From positions 1-33,190 of the forward strand of contig JAIPMN010021822.1 in the NCBI GenBank assembly GCA_020650975.1: a DNA stretch of 33,190 bases. Reading direction: 5' to 3'. The position numbers and the translations under genes are program-made. This document shows, piece after piece, positions 24,901 to 31,249 of the stretch; the first letter of the stretch is position 1; each line of letters starts with the position of its first letter. This stretch comes from Apostichopus californicus (lineage: Eukaryota > Echinodermata > Holothuroidea > Aspidochirotida > Stichopodidae). A model generated the notes under the pieces. That model was not told the DNA's origin and searched no databases. It was given only the letters and a program-made list of their open reading frames with translations.

Positions 24901-27900
24901 TGCTATTCTCTCTATCCTATAACCAACCCGCCATACGCAGAAAACCAAATTTATTGATTGTCACCACTCTCAGCAACTGACACCTTCTCTCCATTACAAA
25001 TTAAACCTATCCTTTAAATTACCTGATAACCTGTTAGTACAAAAGACCACACCCTCTCTCGAGGTATGACAGGATCAATAAAATTCAAATTTTCAAACAT
25101 GCAGTGAAGGATAACTAGTATCGATCAATCGCACTAAATAAATACCAGAGTATTATGACGTTAGCACACTGCTGCTAAAAGATATGTTTTGAACATATGC
25201 ACGACTGCATCAATGGTCAATTACACAAGTGACATGCATGTCATGTTTCAAGCAAGGTAGTTATGTACTGTAAATGAAGGCTAAGTTTTTCAAAACCAAA
25301 TGAACCAAGGCTAGATTAACTTGTTTGCTGAAATCACTCAACTAAGAGATTCAAAGCTGCCTTTAAAATATAAGGATATTTTCACCATCAACGTTAATCA
25401 TTTTGATTTTTGAAAGCATGTCTGTCAGGTTGATCTTGGTAGGCTGGAGCCCTGTTAATAACTGATTGAACACACAGATGAAAGCTGACATAATCACCAA
25501 AATATCACCAAGTATTTTGTTTCATATAGACACTACTCCTTGGCAAGAATAGGGTATAAATCAAGTCTGAATATAAACTGTAGAAAAAAACTTCAGCTTG
25601 ATCATTTTCTGAAGAATACTATGAAAGTTATTATCCGCTAAAATGAACAGTTTCACAAAACTAGATGTTAATTAAGAAACATCAATTAATGTTACACAAA
25701 GACATCTCATTAAATGATCTTGTCTTGGACAAATATTTGTTTGAAAAATATCTGCTTCCCATGTCTTTTAGTAATTGTCCTTCAAAATTCCACCTGAAAT
25801 CAACCAGTTTTTTTTGTACAGTAACACTTTCTATGTATACTATATGTGTAGAACTTTCATATCCACATGAAATAAAATGGGACCTCCAATTTTGGGTAAA
25901 GTACAGTAGGCCAACCGTCCATGATTTACCACCAATTTCATTTCTTGCATCAATTTCCATTACAAAAGAAAAACATTTTTATTCTGTCTCATTTATACAT
26001 GAAAATATTAGATTCAACGTAATTTAAATGATTAATTTCAAAGTATAATATTTTGATCCACTTTGCATCCTGAAATACATTGAAATGTCTTTCTCCATTC
26101 ATTATTCATGCTAAGCGTTTGCCGACCTTAAATGGGAACAAGAGCCCCCCCCCCTCCCCCTAACATTGTTTAAAATGTTGTTAATATGTATCATATTAAA
26201 GAGGCAGCATAATCACTGTCTTTGAATTGGACACTTTCTACAACATTCACAATTGAAACAAACAAATCAAAAGTTAAGTCTGCATTAATGAGTTTATACA
26301 CATAATGTGATTACACATCGCGAGGATCTAAAATACATCCATACATTCATATACATACATAGGCCTCTAACTATGATAAAATTATCGGAAACAATTATAC
26401 ATAGGACAATTTCTTCCACAGATGTGCCACATTGTTGTAATGTGAAATGTTGTTGGAGTTGATATGAAGGCAATGCAGTCCAGAACAAAACTAATTTGAA
26501 AGGATGGATTAAGTTGCCCTACAGTAATAATTCAGATGTAACAAGCAAACTCCACAGTAACAGTTCTTTAAGGGATGCGTACATGGTTGCAATGCATTTA
26601 GTTTCTGGTGACAGAGACCATGCTCCTCTTTCTTCTAAAGCAAGCAATCTTTCCGCTAACAACTAATGTACCATGAAACCTTTTTCTGCCTTCTTTATTA
26701 CCTTCAAAGTACCCTATATTTAGTAATAGATTTTAAGGCTGACAGGTTCTGTTACAAGTTAAATTTCATGTTACTAGTATAATAGCCTTCAAAACATGCA
26801 ATAATTTGCCAGCCATTCCAAACATCAATGCATTTAAGGTAGATCCTTACCATCAATGAATTGATTTTTTTGGTGTATTTTGCTGATAGTTTTTGTTATG
26901 TTAAGAACAGAATTCGATGAGTTTTGAATGAAGCATAGTTACAGTAGAAGGCATGATGGAGTTTCCAAGCAGAAGATGGCCTTGTGTATCAAATGAAACG
27001 TACATCATAATAGATGCTGTAGTAATGTATTACGACTTCGGTCCTTTTATGTGGTCGTAGAACTGGCTAAATGAGATTGTGGTAAACTTGCAGTAGAACT
27101 CCTAAATACATGCTCGCTTTATAGTTCTCTTATCCAATGTGACAGATGGGTGATTTTATATTAAACAAACAGAGCTTATGAATTACTATAGACAACAAAA
27201 ACATTTAGTGGTTACAATGCCTAAAAATATTCATAGTGTGGTAAGCCATGTATGTATGTTAATATTATGAACTTGTGCACACCAAACTGAAGACGAATAT
27301 CTATTGACTAAATGCGGCAACATATAAAGGAAGGTACAAGGAGTCAGTTATTATGTTGACCAAGTCTATTTGTTGACATCAAATAAAAACAGATACAATA
27401 ACATGCATGAATACTAATGAGGTCAAATTTTATGATCTCATAAGTATATGTATCTATATATACTTATATTGTATTATTCAACTAAATATATATCAAGCTA
27501 ATTAGACATACTATTTTAGAGATATCTGATTAACAATTTTATGTTCACTTATTAATAATTGTGATATGCACACAAAAAACAACACAGTTGATTGTATGAA
27601 TGTAGTGTGACAAACCTAATATGTCAAGGATGAAAATCATGGAACATTTGGTTCTTGTCTTGGGTATAATTTAAGCAATTCTTGCAATTTGTTGAAAACT
27701 ATAATGACATCAAGTTGAAAATGTGCTTAATATTATGTATCAACATCACCGTACCAATATGAACTAAATACTATGTTAAGCCCTGCCCACTCATTAATAT
27801 TCATGAGATGAGAACCAAGAACCATAGGGCACATCTGCTCATCATGGGATATTTTTTATCTACCACGTATCACTATCAAATTGATTCAACTTTGTGGTCG

Positions 27901-28925
27901 TTGAGATATCATGATTATAAAAACTGTTTTTGACAATTTCCCATTAAGCCCCACCCACCATAAATATTCATCAGGTAAACTTGTTTAGTCCAATGAACAT
28001 GTACAGTATAGTTACATCACCATACCAAGTATTGTATAAAATACATCAGACATGAATGAAACTGTACGAAATGAAAGTAACAATGCTATACAAAGTCCAA
28101 ATTTATTCCAGTTAAATGCAGTCAATTTTCCGGTAATTACAGTAGGCTTTATAATGCATCGAAAGGCACTTTGATATTGACGAGTACAGATTTCATGTCA
28201 AGGTTGTTTAAATTCAAAGCCAAATTATTTGCAAGAAACAGGAAAATATAGATTTCTCAATCTATAAGCAGGTCTCTTTATTTTTTGTCGTTATACACAA
28301 GCAAATCCATCAATCATTAAGATCACTATTTCCTGGATTAACAACTGACAGCTAAAGTCTCCCATGCTTCTTCTATATAGTATTGTTTGTTTACATGATC
28401 AGTTTTTACTAGATCTAAACATGTTCAAAGATGAAACTTATAATTATGATAAATGAAAGTCAATTCGCGTAGCCAGGAATTTGCCAAGGGAGGGGCCAAA
28501 CTGTAGATTCGGCATTGCAAACTATCTAAGCGTAGCGCCACCATGAGTTGGCGCGAAGCGTACAAGAAAATTTTGGCTGAAAATGCCTCCCAGATCGCTG
28601 GAAATGGCACTTCCCAGGCCTTGTAAGTTGCATCTTAGCATTTTCTCATTTGAAAATACTTGCGATATCATAAAAACATTAAAAAAAATTTTTTAAATAT
28701 GCTCAAGGGGGGGCGGCTGCCCCCTTTGCCCCCCCCCCCTTGGCTACGCGCCTGCCAGTTTTTACTAGATCTAAACATGTTCAAAGATGAAACTTATAAT
28801 TATGATAAATGAAAGTCAATTGACTGTTATAACTCACCTTGGCATGTGAAACTGCTGTATAGGATGATAATGGCCAGAAATGTATTGGACATTAAATTTG
28901 ATCCACGCTGTATCCTTATGTTCAT
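801..28925 (-). CDS. PCDH15: Protocadherin-15/Cad99C-like cadherin, 5' part (11 coding exons, 360 codons, continues past the left edge)
   Basis: Spliced CDS: 28925-28838, 16016-16002, 15366-15304, 14375-14221, 12328-12263, 11748-11653, 8992-8885, 2851-2741, 2211-2050, 1473-1371, 913-801. All introns are GT-AG, all phases agree, and the sum is 1080 nt without a stop. Residues 1-30 are a signal peptide, about 36-150 EC1, 150-262 EC2, and 262-360 most of EC3. Seen motifs: IDEES (49-53), Cys36 and Cys121 in EC1, NDINDNTPQF (141-150), DSDANG (177-182), LDYE (219-222), LDDND (254-258), FLPC with Cys266 and Cys275, and MDGDEN (304-309). From memory, protocadherin-15 has the same order, the same EC1 cysteine pair, and the same nine-residue spacing of the EC3 cysteines. 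It is a single-pass Ca2+-dependent adhesion protein that pairs with cadherin-23 in hair-cell tip links; Cad99C acts in microvilli. Later repeats, the membrane segment and the tail are outside the window. A paralogous Cad87A/Cad89D-type cadherin is the main alternative. Confidence 0.85.
1371..1473 (-). CDS. PCDH15: Exon 10: EC3 calcium-binding strand
   Basis: 103 nt, phase 0 to 1, with acceptor CAATGCAG and donor GAAG|GTAGGA. It encodes residues 289-322 plus the first base of Gly323. P-I-R-A-M-D-G-D-E-N-V lines up with the P-I-Q-A-I-D-Q-D-R-N-I strand of protocadherin-15 EC3. N-V-T and N-F-T are possible glycosylation sequons. Confidence 0.85.
1660..1997. mobile_element. hAT-type MITE, family A (element about 1668-1989)
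   Basis: Inverted ends CAGGCGCATAGCCAGG (from 1673) and CTGGCTACGCGCCTG (to 1989) enclose a C-run/G-run rich body. TACAGCTA at 1660-1667 and again at 1990-1997 is an exact 8-bp duplication if the left end is taken at CAG, 1668. CAG termini and 8-bp duplications are typical of the hAT superfamily. There is no transposase. It fills most of intron 9 and ends 52 bp from the exon 9 donor. The same family recurs at 28466-28755 in opposite orientation. Confidence 0.8.
2050..2211 (-). CDS. PCDH15: Exon 9: EC2-EC3 linker and the F-L-P-C motif
   Basis: 162 nt, phase 0 to 0, with acceptor TTTTTTGCAG and donor ATG|GTAGGT. A second GT four bases downstream would break the phase, so I chose the first. It encodes residues 235-288. 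N-T-T-T-I-T-V-T-V-L-D-D-N-D-F-G-P-F-F-L-P-C closes EC2 and opens EC3. Cys266 and Cys275 flank eight residues, exactly as in protocadherin-15, where the same strand reads G-P-M-F-L-P-C. This exon gives the strongest single match to the protocadherin-15 family. Confidence 0.9.
2487..2700. repeat. Two-copy 109-bp tandem repeat in intron 8
   Basis: The segment beginning CTGGAGTGAGCATGAATATG at 2487 recurs at 2596 and runs to about 2700, with a few substitutions and one short indel around CACACCTGAAA. It sits between exons 9 and 8 and does not touch a splice site. Confidence 0.85.
2741..2851 (-). CDS. PCDH15: Exon 8: second half of EC2
   Basis: 111 nt, phase 0 to 0, with acceptor CTTTTTTTAG|GAA and donor AGG|GTATGT. 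It encodes residues 198-234, including H-F-A-F...L-I-M-K-L-D-Y-E...W-E-V-M-V-E-A. L-D-Y-E followed by a V-x-V-x-A strand is a standard cadherin signature. The other two frames hit stops within the first ten codons. A MITE (2903-3264) ends 51 bp upstream of this exon on the transcribed strand. Confidence 0.87.
2895..3272. mobile_element. hAT-type MITE, family B (element 2903-3264)
   Basis: Ends CAAGGGCGTAGGAAC and GTTCCTACGCC-like (right end reads TTCCTACGCCACTG) are inverted copies. TATTAATA at 2895-2902 and 3265-3272 is an exact 8-bp target duplication. The 362-bp body contains a short inverted block around TTTCCAAATGAGAAAAAAAT and long C and G runs. It has no coding capacity. A truncated, oppositely oriented copy lies at about 30558-30826. 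Confidence 0.88.
3273..4125. other. Intron 7 sequence, nothing recognised
   Basis: A+T-rich sequence between a MITE and a LINE fragment. The open frame at 3312-3635 has cadherin-unlike composition and no recognisable motif. No splice-bounded coding segment was found. Confidence 0.5.
4126..5370 (+). pseudogene. Degenerate L2/CR1-type LINE fragment (reverse transcriptase C-terminal part)
   Basis: On the plus strand, antisense to the cadherin gene. 4150-4200 encodes W-G-V-P-Q-G-S-E-L-G-P-T-L-F-S, the conserved block of non-LTR reverse transcriptases. Y-A-D-H-S-Q-L-Y follows near 4262-4285, where the family has Y-A-D-D, so the catalytic second Asp is changed. After about 350 bp without similarity, W-M-L-A-N-K-L-K-L-N-D (from about 4700) resumes, then T-S-K-L-N-Y-C near 4993 and, frameshifted, L-D-R-L-Q-R-V-L-N-T-A-A near 5050 and I-E-L-H-W-L-P near 5130. 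Several stops and frameshifts make it dead. The family assignment rests on the thumb and C-terminal motifs and could equally be a neighbouring LINE clade. Confidence 0.82.
5371..6106. other. Intron 7 sequence, nothing recognised
   Basis: Between the LINE remnant and the next MITE. The frames are short and the sequence is A+T-rich. It may include decayed LINE 3' end sequence, but no poly-A or terminal repeat is clear. Confidence 0.4.
6107..6495. mobile_element. hAT-type MITE, family C, copy 1 (element 6115-6487)
   Basis: CAGTGGCGGAGC at 6115 and GCTCCGCCACTG ending at 6487 are perfect inverted ends. TCTGTACT at 6107-6114 and 6488-6495 is an exact 8-bp target duplication. The 373-bp body has no reading frame of note. 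An internal block (AAGGCCTGGAAAGGGTAATT and following, to about 6422) is also found, diverged, in family A. Confidence 0.93.
7001..7216. mobile_element. Foldback element with arms of about 65 bp
   Basis: The left arm (about 7001-7066, including GGGCAAACTTATTTCGTTGTC) is the near-exact reverse complement of the right arm (about 7147-7216, including GACAACGAAATAGGTTTGCCC). About 80 bp lie between them. Both arms also contain the short palindrome AAACTTAGTTT or a variant. No flanking duplication is clear. The transcript could form a long hairpin here. Confidence 0.85.
7217..8348. other. Intron 7 sequence, nothing recognised except a short duplicated motif
   Basis: GTAGATAATGGACAGGGTAG near 7511 recurs as GTAGATAAGGGACAGGGTAG near 7576. 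Otherwise A+T-rich and unexplained. No exon was found. Confidence 0.45.
8349..8734. mobile_element. hAT-type MITE, family C, copy 2 (element 8357-8726)
   Basis: The same inverted ends as copy 1 (CAGTGGCGGAGC at 8357, GCTCCGCCACTG ending 8726). A different exact 8-bp target duplication, CCCCCAAC, sits at 8349-8356 and 8727-8734. Same orientation and closely similar body as the copy at 6115, so the two inserted independently. It ends about 150 bp from the exon 7 donor. Confidence 0.94.
8885..8992 (-). CDS. PCDH15: Exon 7: first half of EC2
   Basis: 108 nt, phase 0 to 0, with acceptor TTTGCCTAG and donor CCT|GTAAGT. It encodes residues 162-197. V-K-A-E-D-S-D-A-N-G-N-G-Q-I-L-Y-R-V is the cadherin D-x-D-x-N-G-x-I-x-Y motif that binds calcium. 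The end, I-Q-N-P-N-D-P, resembles the I-Q-Y-N-P-D-D-P loop of protocadherin-15 EC2. Confidence 0.9.
9113..9399. repeat. 52-bp minisatellite, about 5.5 copies
   Basis: The unit TATGCTATGTGTAAATTAAC followed by TCATGTGCAGCAGCCACTTA and AGGAGACGCATG repeats with period about 52. The first copies are the most divergent and the last three nearly identical. It lies in intron 6, 120 bp upstream of exon 7 on the transcribed strand. Confidence 0.93.
9400..11279. other. Intron 6 sequence, nothing recognised
   Basis: A+T-rich. The longest open frames (93 codons at 10463-10744 minus, 92 codons at 10093-10371 plus) show no family motif, and neither is bounded by splice sites in a gene-compatible phase. 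Confidence 0.5.
11280..11610. repeat. Two-plus copies of the TGACCTTTGACCT repeat
   Basis: Copies of an imperfect unit (about 145 bp here) containing TGACCTTTGACCTCCACCA (from 11315 and from 11460), then CTTGAGATATCGTGTTTACG and CA-rich ACACACATACACACCCACGC with CCATCATGAC at the end. The same family forms the larger array at about 19930-20680 and a reverse-strand fragment near 32400. Confidence 0.88.
11653..11748 (-). CDS. PCDH15: Exon 6: EC1-EC2 linker
   Basis: 96 nt, phase 0 to 0, with acceptor TTCTTAG and donor GAG|GTAATG. It encodes residues 130-161. The run E-V-N-D-I-N-D-N-T-P-Q-F is the classic cadherin inter-repeat calcium-binding motif ending EC1. Y-N-F-S-L-S-E then opens EC2 with the usual glutamate. 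This is the most diagnostic cadherin exon in the window. Confidence 0.92.
12000..12083 (-). mobile_element. tRNA-derived SINE head
   Basis: On the minus strand from about 12083: GGCCTGGATAGCTCAGTTAT, then ATAGCACAGGATCTTGAGG and GCTTCCAATCCC. This matches the A-box (TAGCTCAG...) and a degraded B-box (GCTTCCAATCC versus GGTTCRANTCC) of tRNA-derived SINEs. Paired D- and T-arms are poor, so a working tRNA gene is unlikely. The 3' body and boundaries are not clear. Confidence 0.55.
12263..12328 (-). CDS. PCDH15: Exon 5: EC1, second bracket cysteine
   Basis: 66 nt, phase 0 to 0, with acceptor TTCACAG and donor ACA|GTAAGT. It encodes residues 108-129. The strand F-S-V-L-I-D-C places Cys121 85 residues after Cys36. 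In protocadherin-15 the equivalent cysteines lie a similar distance apart (88 by my recollection) and form an EC1 disulfide. The disulfide here is inferred from that alignment. Confidence 0.8.
12329..13600. other. Intron 4, right half: nothing recognised
   Basis: A+T-rich sequence with open frames up to 133 codons (12895-13296 minus) that are cysteine-rich by chance and lack motifs. No mobile-element ends were seen. Confidence 0.45.
13958..14058 (+). pseudogene. THAP-domain fragment, frameshifted
   Basis: On the plus strand ATG at 13958 opens M-P-S-R-Y-V-V-A-G-C-S-T-T-S. After a frameshift near 14000, K-D-G-F-Y-L-H-A-F-P-K-D-D-R-N-R-R-I follows and ends at a stop. Together these match the start of a THAP zinc finger: the M-P-x-x-C/Y...G-C-S opening and the x-F-P-K-D motif. 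Only the first part of the C2CH finger is present, and the first zinc-binding cysteine appears replaced by Tyr. THAP domains occur in host transcription factors and in P-element-type transposases. Upstream 13620-13957 may belong to the same insertion. Confidence 0.6.
14221..14375 (-). CDS. PCDH15: Exon 4: middle of EC1
   Basis: 155 nt, phase 1 to phase 0, with acceptor TTTTTAG|GG and donor AGTGAT|GTGAGT. It encodes residues 57-107. The segment FAGENDPNISLSLQD matches the protocadherin-15 pattern of G-T-A-G-G-x-D-P-x-I-x-L-S-L-x-D. N-I-S and N-D-S are possible N-glycosylation sequons. No stop occurs in the chosen frame. Confidence 0.85.
14692..15110. repeat. Palindrome cluster built on GATAAACT-AGTTTATC
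   Basis: About ten variants of GATAAACTNAGTTTATC and CGAGTTTATCG occur in 400 bp. The blocks are arranged both directly (CATATGTGCAATAATTC near 14716 and CACATGTGCAATAATTCC near 14998) and inverted (CTCAGTTTATCGAGCGAAAA near 14803 against TTTTCGCTCAATAAACTGAG near 15045). It lies in intron 3 and has no coding capacity. It looks like nested or rearranged foldback MITEs. Confidence 0.85.
15304..15366 (-). CDS. PCDH15: Exon 3: start of cadherin repeat EC1
   Basis: 63 nt, phase 1 to phase 1, with acceptor TTTTTGCAG and donor CCAG|GTAATT. It encodes residues 35-56: C-S-R-N-D-G-G-G-I-L-R-F-D-I-D-E-E-S-L-P-(G). Cys36 and the I-D-E-E-S...G-T stretch line up with the first strand of protocadherin-15 EC1 (E-D-C...A-I-D-E-E-S...G-T). 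That stretch is atypical for cadherins and is a good family marker. Confidence 0.82.
15406..15705. repeat. 147-bp tandem duplication in intron 2
   Basis: The segment starting GTTCTTCTACAGGTGTGGAG at 15406 recurs at 15553. A few substitutions and an inserted TGTAC separate the copies. The first copy begins 40 bp upstream of exon 3 on the transcribed strand. Confidence 0.93.
16002..16016 (-). CDS. PCDH15: Exon 2: 15-nt microexon between the signal peptide and EC1
   Basis: TTATAG|GGCAAGATATAGCTG|GTGAGT: a clear acceptor and a strong donor enclose only 15 nt. It starts and ends in phase 1. It completes Gly30, adds Gln-Asp-Ile-Ala, and gives the first base of Val35. Exon 1 ends in phase 1 and exon 3 starts in phase 1, so the protein stays in frame with or without it. 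Inclusion gives a mature N-terminus beginning Q-D-I-A-V-C, comparable with the short acidic stretch before the first cysteine of vertebrate protocadherin-15. It is too short for similarity to prove; support is the splice sites, the phase and the position. Confidence 0.62.
16467..17084. other. Intron 1, near the microexon: nothing recognised
   Basis: A+T-rich. The 16237-16506 open frame just below is discussed as a possible cassette exon. Confidence 0.4.
17085..17800. repeat. Degenerate CAAGTC/GAGTC repeat element
   Basis: Many CAAGTCA, TGAGTCA and related words cluster at 17085-17270 and again at 17695-17800, with unrelated sequence between. This looks like the two ends of one decayed transposon with subterminal repeats. 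Exact termini are not visible. Confidence 0.45.
17801..19225. other. Intron 1 stretch, mostly unexplained
   Basis: 17860-18540 is locally richer in CpG than its surroundings and contains a G-run (GGAGAGGGGGGGCAGGGGGT near 18435), which suggests an unidentified insertion. The 71-codon plus-strand frame at 18324-18539 has no motif. 18541-19225 is ordinary A+T-rich sequence. Confidence 0.35.
19226..19554. repeat. Three-copy tandem repeat of about 114 bp
   Basis: AAATACAGCTCCATTCCATG followed by TATATGGTACCTA, ATTCTTACAACAACACTAT and TAGATAGTGAAGTGTGGTCA occurs at about 19226, 19340 and 19454. The copies differ by small indels in the TATA tracts. The short minus-strand frames here are translations of the repeat. 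Confidence 0.93.
19930..20680. repeat. Array of the TGACCTTTGACCT repeat, five to six units
   Basis: Imperfect units of about 120-150 bp read TTGACCCCTGGTGACCCC, AAATGACCTTTGACCTCCAC, CAAAAACAATAGGCTTCTT, a TACTTCTACACAC segment, then CTTGAGATATCGTGTTTACA. The array ends with an ACACACACACACACGCCATC tail like the copy at about 11600. Exact TGACCTTTGACCT lies at 20099-20111 and 20511-20523; one-base variants lie at 19954-19966 and 20372-20384. Confidence 0.92.
20681..22050. other. Intron 1 stretch, nothing recognised
   Basis: A+T-rich, with a short TATATATA tract near 20993-21016. The 110-codon plus frame at 21138-21470 has no motif. Confidence 0.45.
22055..22155. repeat. Short minisatellite with GAAACA/GGAATGGGAT units
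   Basis: Three partial copies of AGTGATTGTAGGAATGGGAT with ATACATGAAACA spacers occur within 100 bp. The units differ in length. Confidence 0.7.
22156..23419. other. Intron 1 stretch, nothing recognised
   Basis: A+T-rich, with a CTGTA pentanucleotide run near 22978-22996 and a CT-rich tract near 23316-23348. No exon or element ends were found. Confidence 0.45.
23420..24021. mobile_element. TTAA-flanked non-autonomous DNA element, 594 bp
   Basis: AGCAGCATTTTGCAT at 23424 and its exact reverse complement ATGCAAAATGCTGCT at 24003-24017 are flanked by TTAA at 23420-23423 and 24018-24021. TTAA target duplications are typical of piggyBac and Kolobok superfamilies. There is no transposase. Inside, CCAGGGAGTT and AACTCCCTGG (about 23708-23734) form a perfect small hairpin. 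Confidence 0.82.
24022..27700. other. Intron 1 stretch, nothing recognised
   Basis: 3.7 kb of A+T-rich sequence. The overlapping open frames at 25665-26027 (plus, 120 codons) and 25682-25960 (minus) carry no family motif and are bounded by no convincing splice sites. A C-run near 26146-26160 could be an end of a decayed MITE. Confidence 0.5.
27735..28030. repeat. Imperfect tandem repeat with CCCACTCATTAATATTCAT
   Basis: AACATCACCGTACCA (27742), TTAAGCCCTGCCCACTCATT (27777) and ATATTCATGAG are followed by TTGAGATATCATGATTATAA (27901), then TTAAGCCCCACCCACCATAA with ATATTCATCAG (27944) and ACATCACCATACCA (28014). That is about one and a half units of 165-270 bp. It shares the GAGATATC word with the TGACCTTTGACCT repeat and may be a distant relative. 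Confidence 0.7.
28031..28399. other. Intron 1 stretch, nothing recognised
   Basis: A+T-rich sequence upstream of the repeat-bracketed MITE. No exon or element end was seen. Confidence 0.4.
28400..28821. mobile_element. Family A MITE (28466-28755) bracketed by an exact 66-bp direct repeat
   Basis: The body, from CGCGTAGCCAGGAATTTGCC to CTTGGCTACGCGCCTGC, is a reverse-orientation relative of the element at 1668-1989. The 66 bp at 28400-28465 and at 28756-28821 are identical, beginning CAGTTTTTACTAG and ending GAAAGTCAATT. The left terminus lacks the CAGG that opens the inverted end on the right. The right copy ends 17 bp before the exon 1 boundary. Confidence 0.92.
28838..28925 (-). CDS. PCDH15: Exon 1 (coding): start codon and signal peptide
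   Basis: ATG at 28925-28923 opens 29 codons plus one base. Arg4 and Arg7 give a basic n-region, and T15 to Y23 (TFLAIIILY) form the hydrophobic core. The (-3,-1) pair C28/G30 fits cleavage just before Q31, but G30 is completed only by the next exon. An in-frame TAA at 28937-28935, nine bases upstream of the ATG, supports this start. The donor is CAAG|GTGAGT at 28838/28837. Acceptor-like AGs lie at 28935-28934 and 28927-28926, so the 5' UTR probably continues in one or more upstream exons that I cannot place. The hydrophobic leader and the exact phase fit to the downstream cadherin exons make this call, because the exon itself carries no cadherin sequence. Confidence 0.78.
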
Positions 28926-30549
28926 CTTGATGTCTTAAAAATATTGTTGTCTCTACAAATAAATCAAGAAATGGCATAAAAGCATTACCACGATACGAGT
29001 GCTATTATTGATGTCCTGCTCATGGTTTACAAGTTTCTTTCTTGCTGATCAATATCTGGAGAATATTGAATATACCACAAAGCCAAAATGGCTTAGTGAT
29101 TCCTTGCCATTTCATATGATGTACCATACTTGCCTTCAACATAAAGAATCAACATTATCAATGAGGTCCCTTCAAGCCTACTAATAGTATAACTCAAGCT
29201 AATTAAGCTTTTAAAGCTATTTACTGGCGAAATGTCAAAAGAATTTGCCATTAGCCAGATAAAAATAAGGCACTTGTATTTTTCTGCCAGTATAGACATT
29301 AAATGTTCACCTAGTTGCCTACAAGCCCAGTATTACTGCTTATTATACTAGGCAAATATTATTAGACTGCTCCCATAAAGCCTAAACTAAAATAAAATAA
29401 ACTGATGTGTGTTGTAATTCAAGAAAATGCTAGTGGGAACTTCATTTTAGCCATCTGGTACATTTTAAGCACTTGGATATTCTAGTAAGTGGCTATAACT
29501 GTGCAAATATACACATGATAGCATAATTTGCTGGATACTTCTTGAATAAAGTAAAATTAGATTGCAGAAAGGATTGCTATATTGCATAGCTGGCTATCTC
29601 ACTTACCTGTCTCGTCACAACCACTGCACTTTCTACACCTTGTCTAGTGTGAATCTTTATTGGGTATATGTTTGATATATAACCCATGAAATTCACATCA
29701 AAAAAGCATAGTACTACCAAAGAAACAGTCATGCATCGAAGAGGCTAACATGTTCGATAAAACTACTTTGTTTTAATACTTAATGCTTTAATGATTCATA
29801 ATGTTAGTTGAATAAATGACTTAAGCTGAAAGAACAATGAAAATAAAACATACATGGCATTAACAACAAGTGAATATATACCATATTCCTCTAAGAAATA
29901 CACAAAGCTTTATCATGAAATAATGTTACAGACTTACTGTACATAACAAAATGTTGAAACAATCATCTAAGAAAGATATGTTCACAGTTGTTTAACATTA
30001 GGACTACATCTACTTTAATAATTTAATTTGCAATGGGGAAACTTGGCTTGTTATTAACCAATGGGCCTGTAAAATGGAATAAAATGTACTCAAATCATAA
30101 GAAAGTTCTTAAAACTTTGAAACCTTTTAAAAACCTAATGCTTTGGAATTTCATAAACCAAAAGCTGATTTCTCTGGGAAGTGATAATTTGGTACCAAAT
30201 CTGCACAAAGATTTATTTACTGCTGGTAAATCAATTGATAGACACTCTTAACATTACACTACCACAGAACTTGCACTTATACAACAATGTTTGGAAGTAT
30301 AGTAAGAATTAAAGTACAGTATAAGAAGTAGGCCTACTTAACTTGGTAAGCAACTACATACACATAACCTTAAATTAACTTATATTCTGAAATGGAATCT
30401 CATTTTTTGAGGTATTTGCATTGAATATCAGGTGAAATTGGTCAAAAGTTTGTACCATGTTGTGCGTAATTGCCATGAAAGTTTTGTACAGAGCAGTATA
30501 TGGACAGAAATATCGCTCAAGATTTGCACATCTTTCAAGACTTGTCATT
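28926..30549. other. Upstream of the start codon: nothing recognised
   Basis: It should contain the end of a 5' UTR intron or exon. Acceptor-like sites are noted under exon 1. Open frames here, both strands, are short and without motifs. Confidence 0.4.
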
Positions 30550-30826
30550 GAATGGAGCAGTGGCGTAGGAATTTTTTTTTTTGGAATTTTTTGCATTTCC
30601 AGGTGGCCTCAGATGCAATTTGGTGCAATATAGCACACTTCAACACCCACTCCATTTTGTAAATAATTTTGCATTTTCACCTGGCCTTATAGATGCAATT
30701 TGGTGCTCCAAATGAGATTTTTTTTCTCATTTGGAAATGAAAAAGGGGTTTTCTGACTTGCGGAGCGGGGGGGGGGGGGGCGGAATGATACTTCCGCCCC
30801 ACCATATTTTTCACTGGGCTGGCTGG
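30550..30826. mobile_element. Truncated family B MITE
   Basis: CAGTGGCGTAGGA at 30558 is the family B end. The body is the reverse complement of 2903-3264 (for example the CACTTCAACACCCACTCCAT block and AAATGAGATTTTTTTTCTCA). Similarity fades near 30826 before the second end, so no target duplication can be shown. It contains a T-run (30571-30580) and a G-run (30767-30780). Confidence 0.8.
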
Positions 30827-31249
30827 GATTATCTATCCAAGTTCATTGCAAGGAGAAACAGCTGAGATATTACAAATGAATAGCCTTAAATTGATCCACT
30901 TGAATGTAATTGTAGCATAGGCCTATAGGGCACATTTTGAATGCACATGGGCATATGTGTCGAATTGGGTTTTGGATATGTCTTTAAGTTAAAAGAATAG
31001 TCAAGACAAGACTGGGTTTACCATGTTAATGATAGATCACCTGAATATTATTAAACAACACTTACCATCAAAGCATATCTGATTTACAGTTAATGAGAAG
31101 ATGACATTTGAAACTTATTCCACAAATCCCAAATTTGAAACAGCACTAAATATTGTTTTAAGACGCTAGTCCTACACATGGAGCTGTTAATAATTCCTTG
31201 GCCTAAGTTATGCCTAACTTTACGTAAAGGTTAATGGATCCTAGTCATG

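Noticed and set aside
25665..26027. 120-codon plus-strand open frame
   Set aside because: No recognisable motif; an overlapping frame is open on the other strand; nothing suggests expression.
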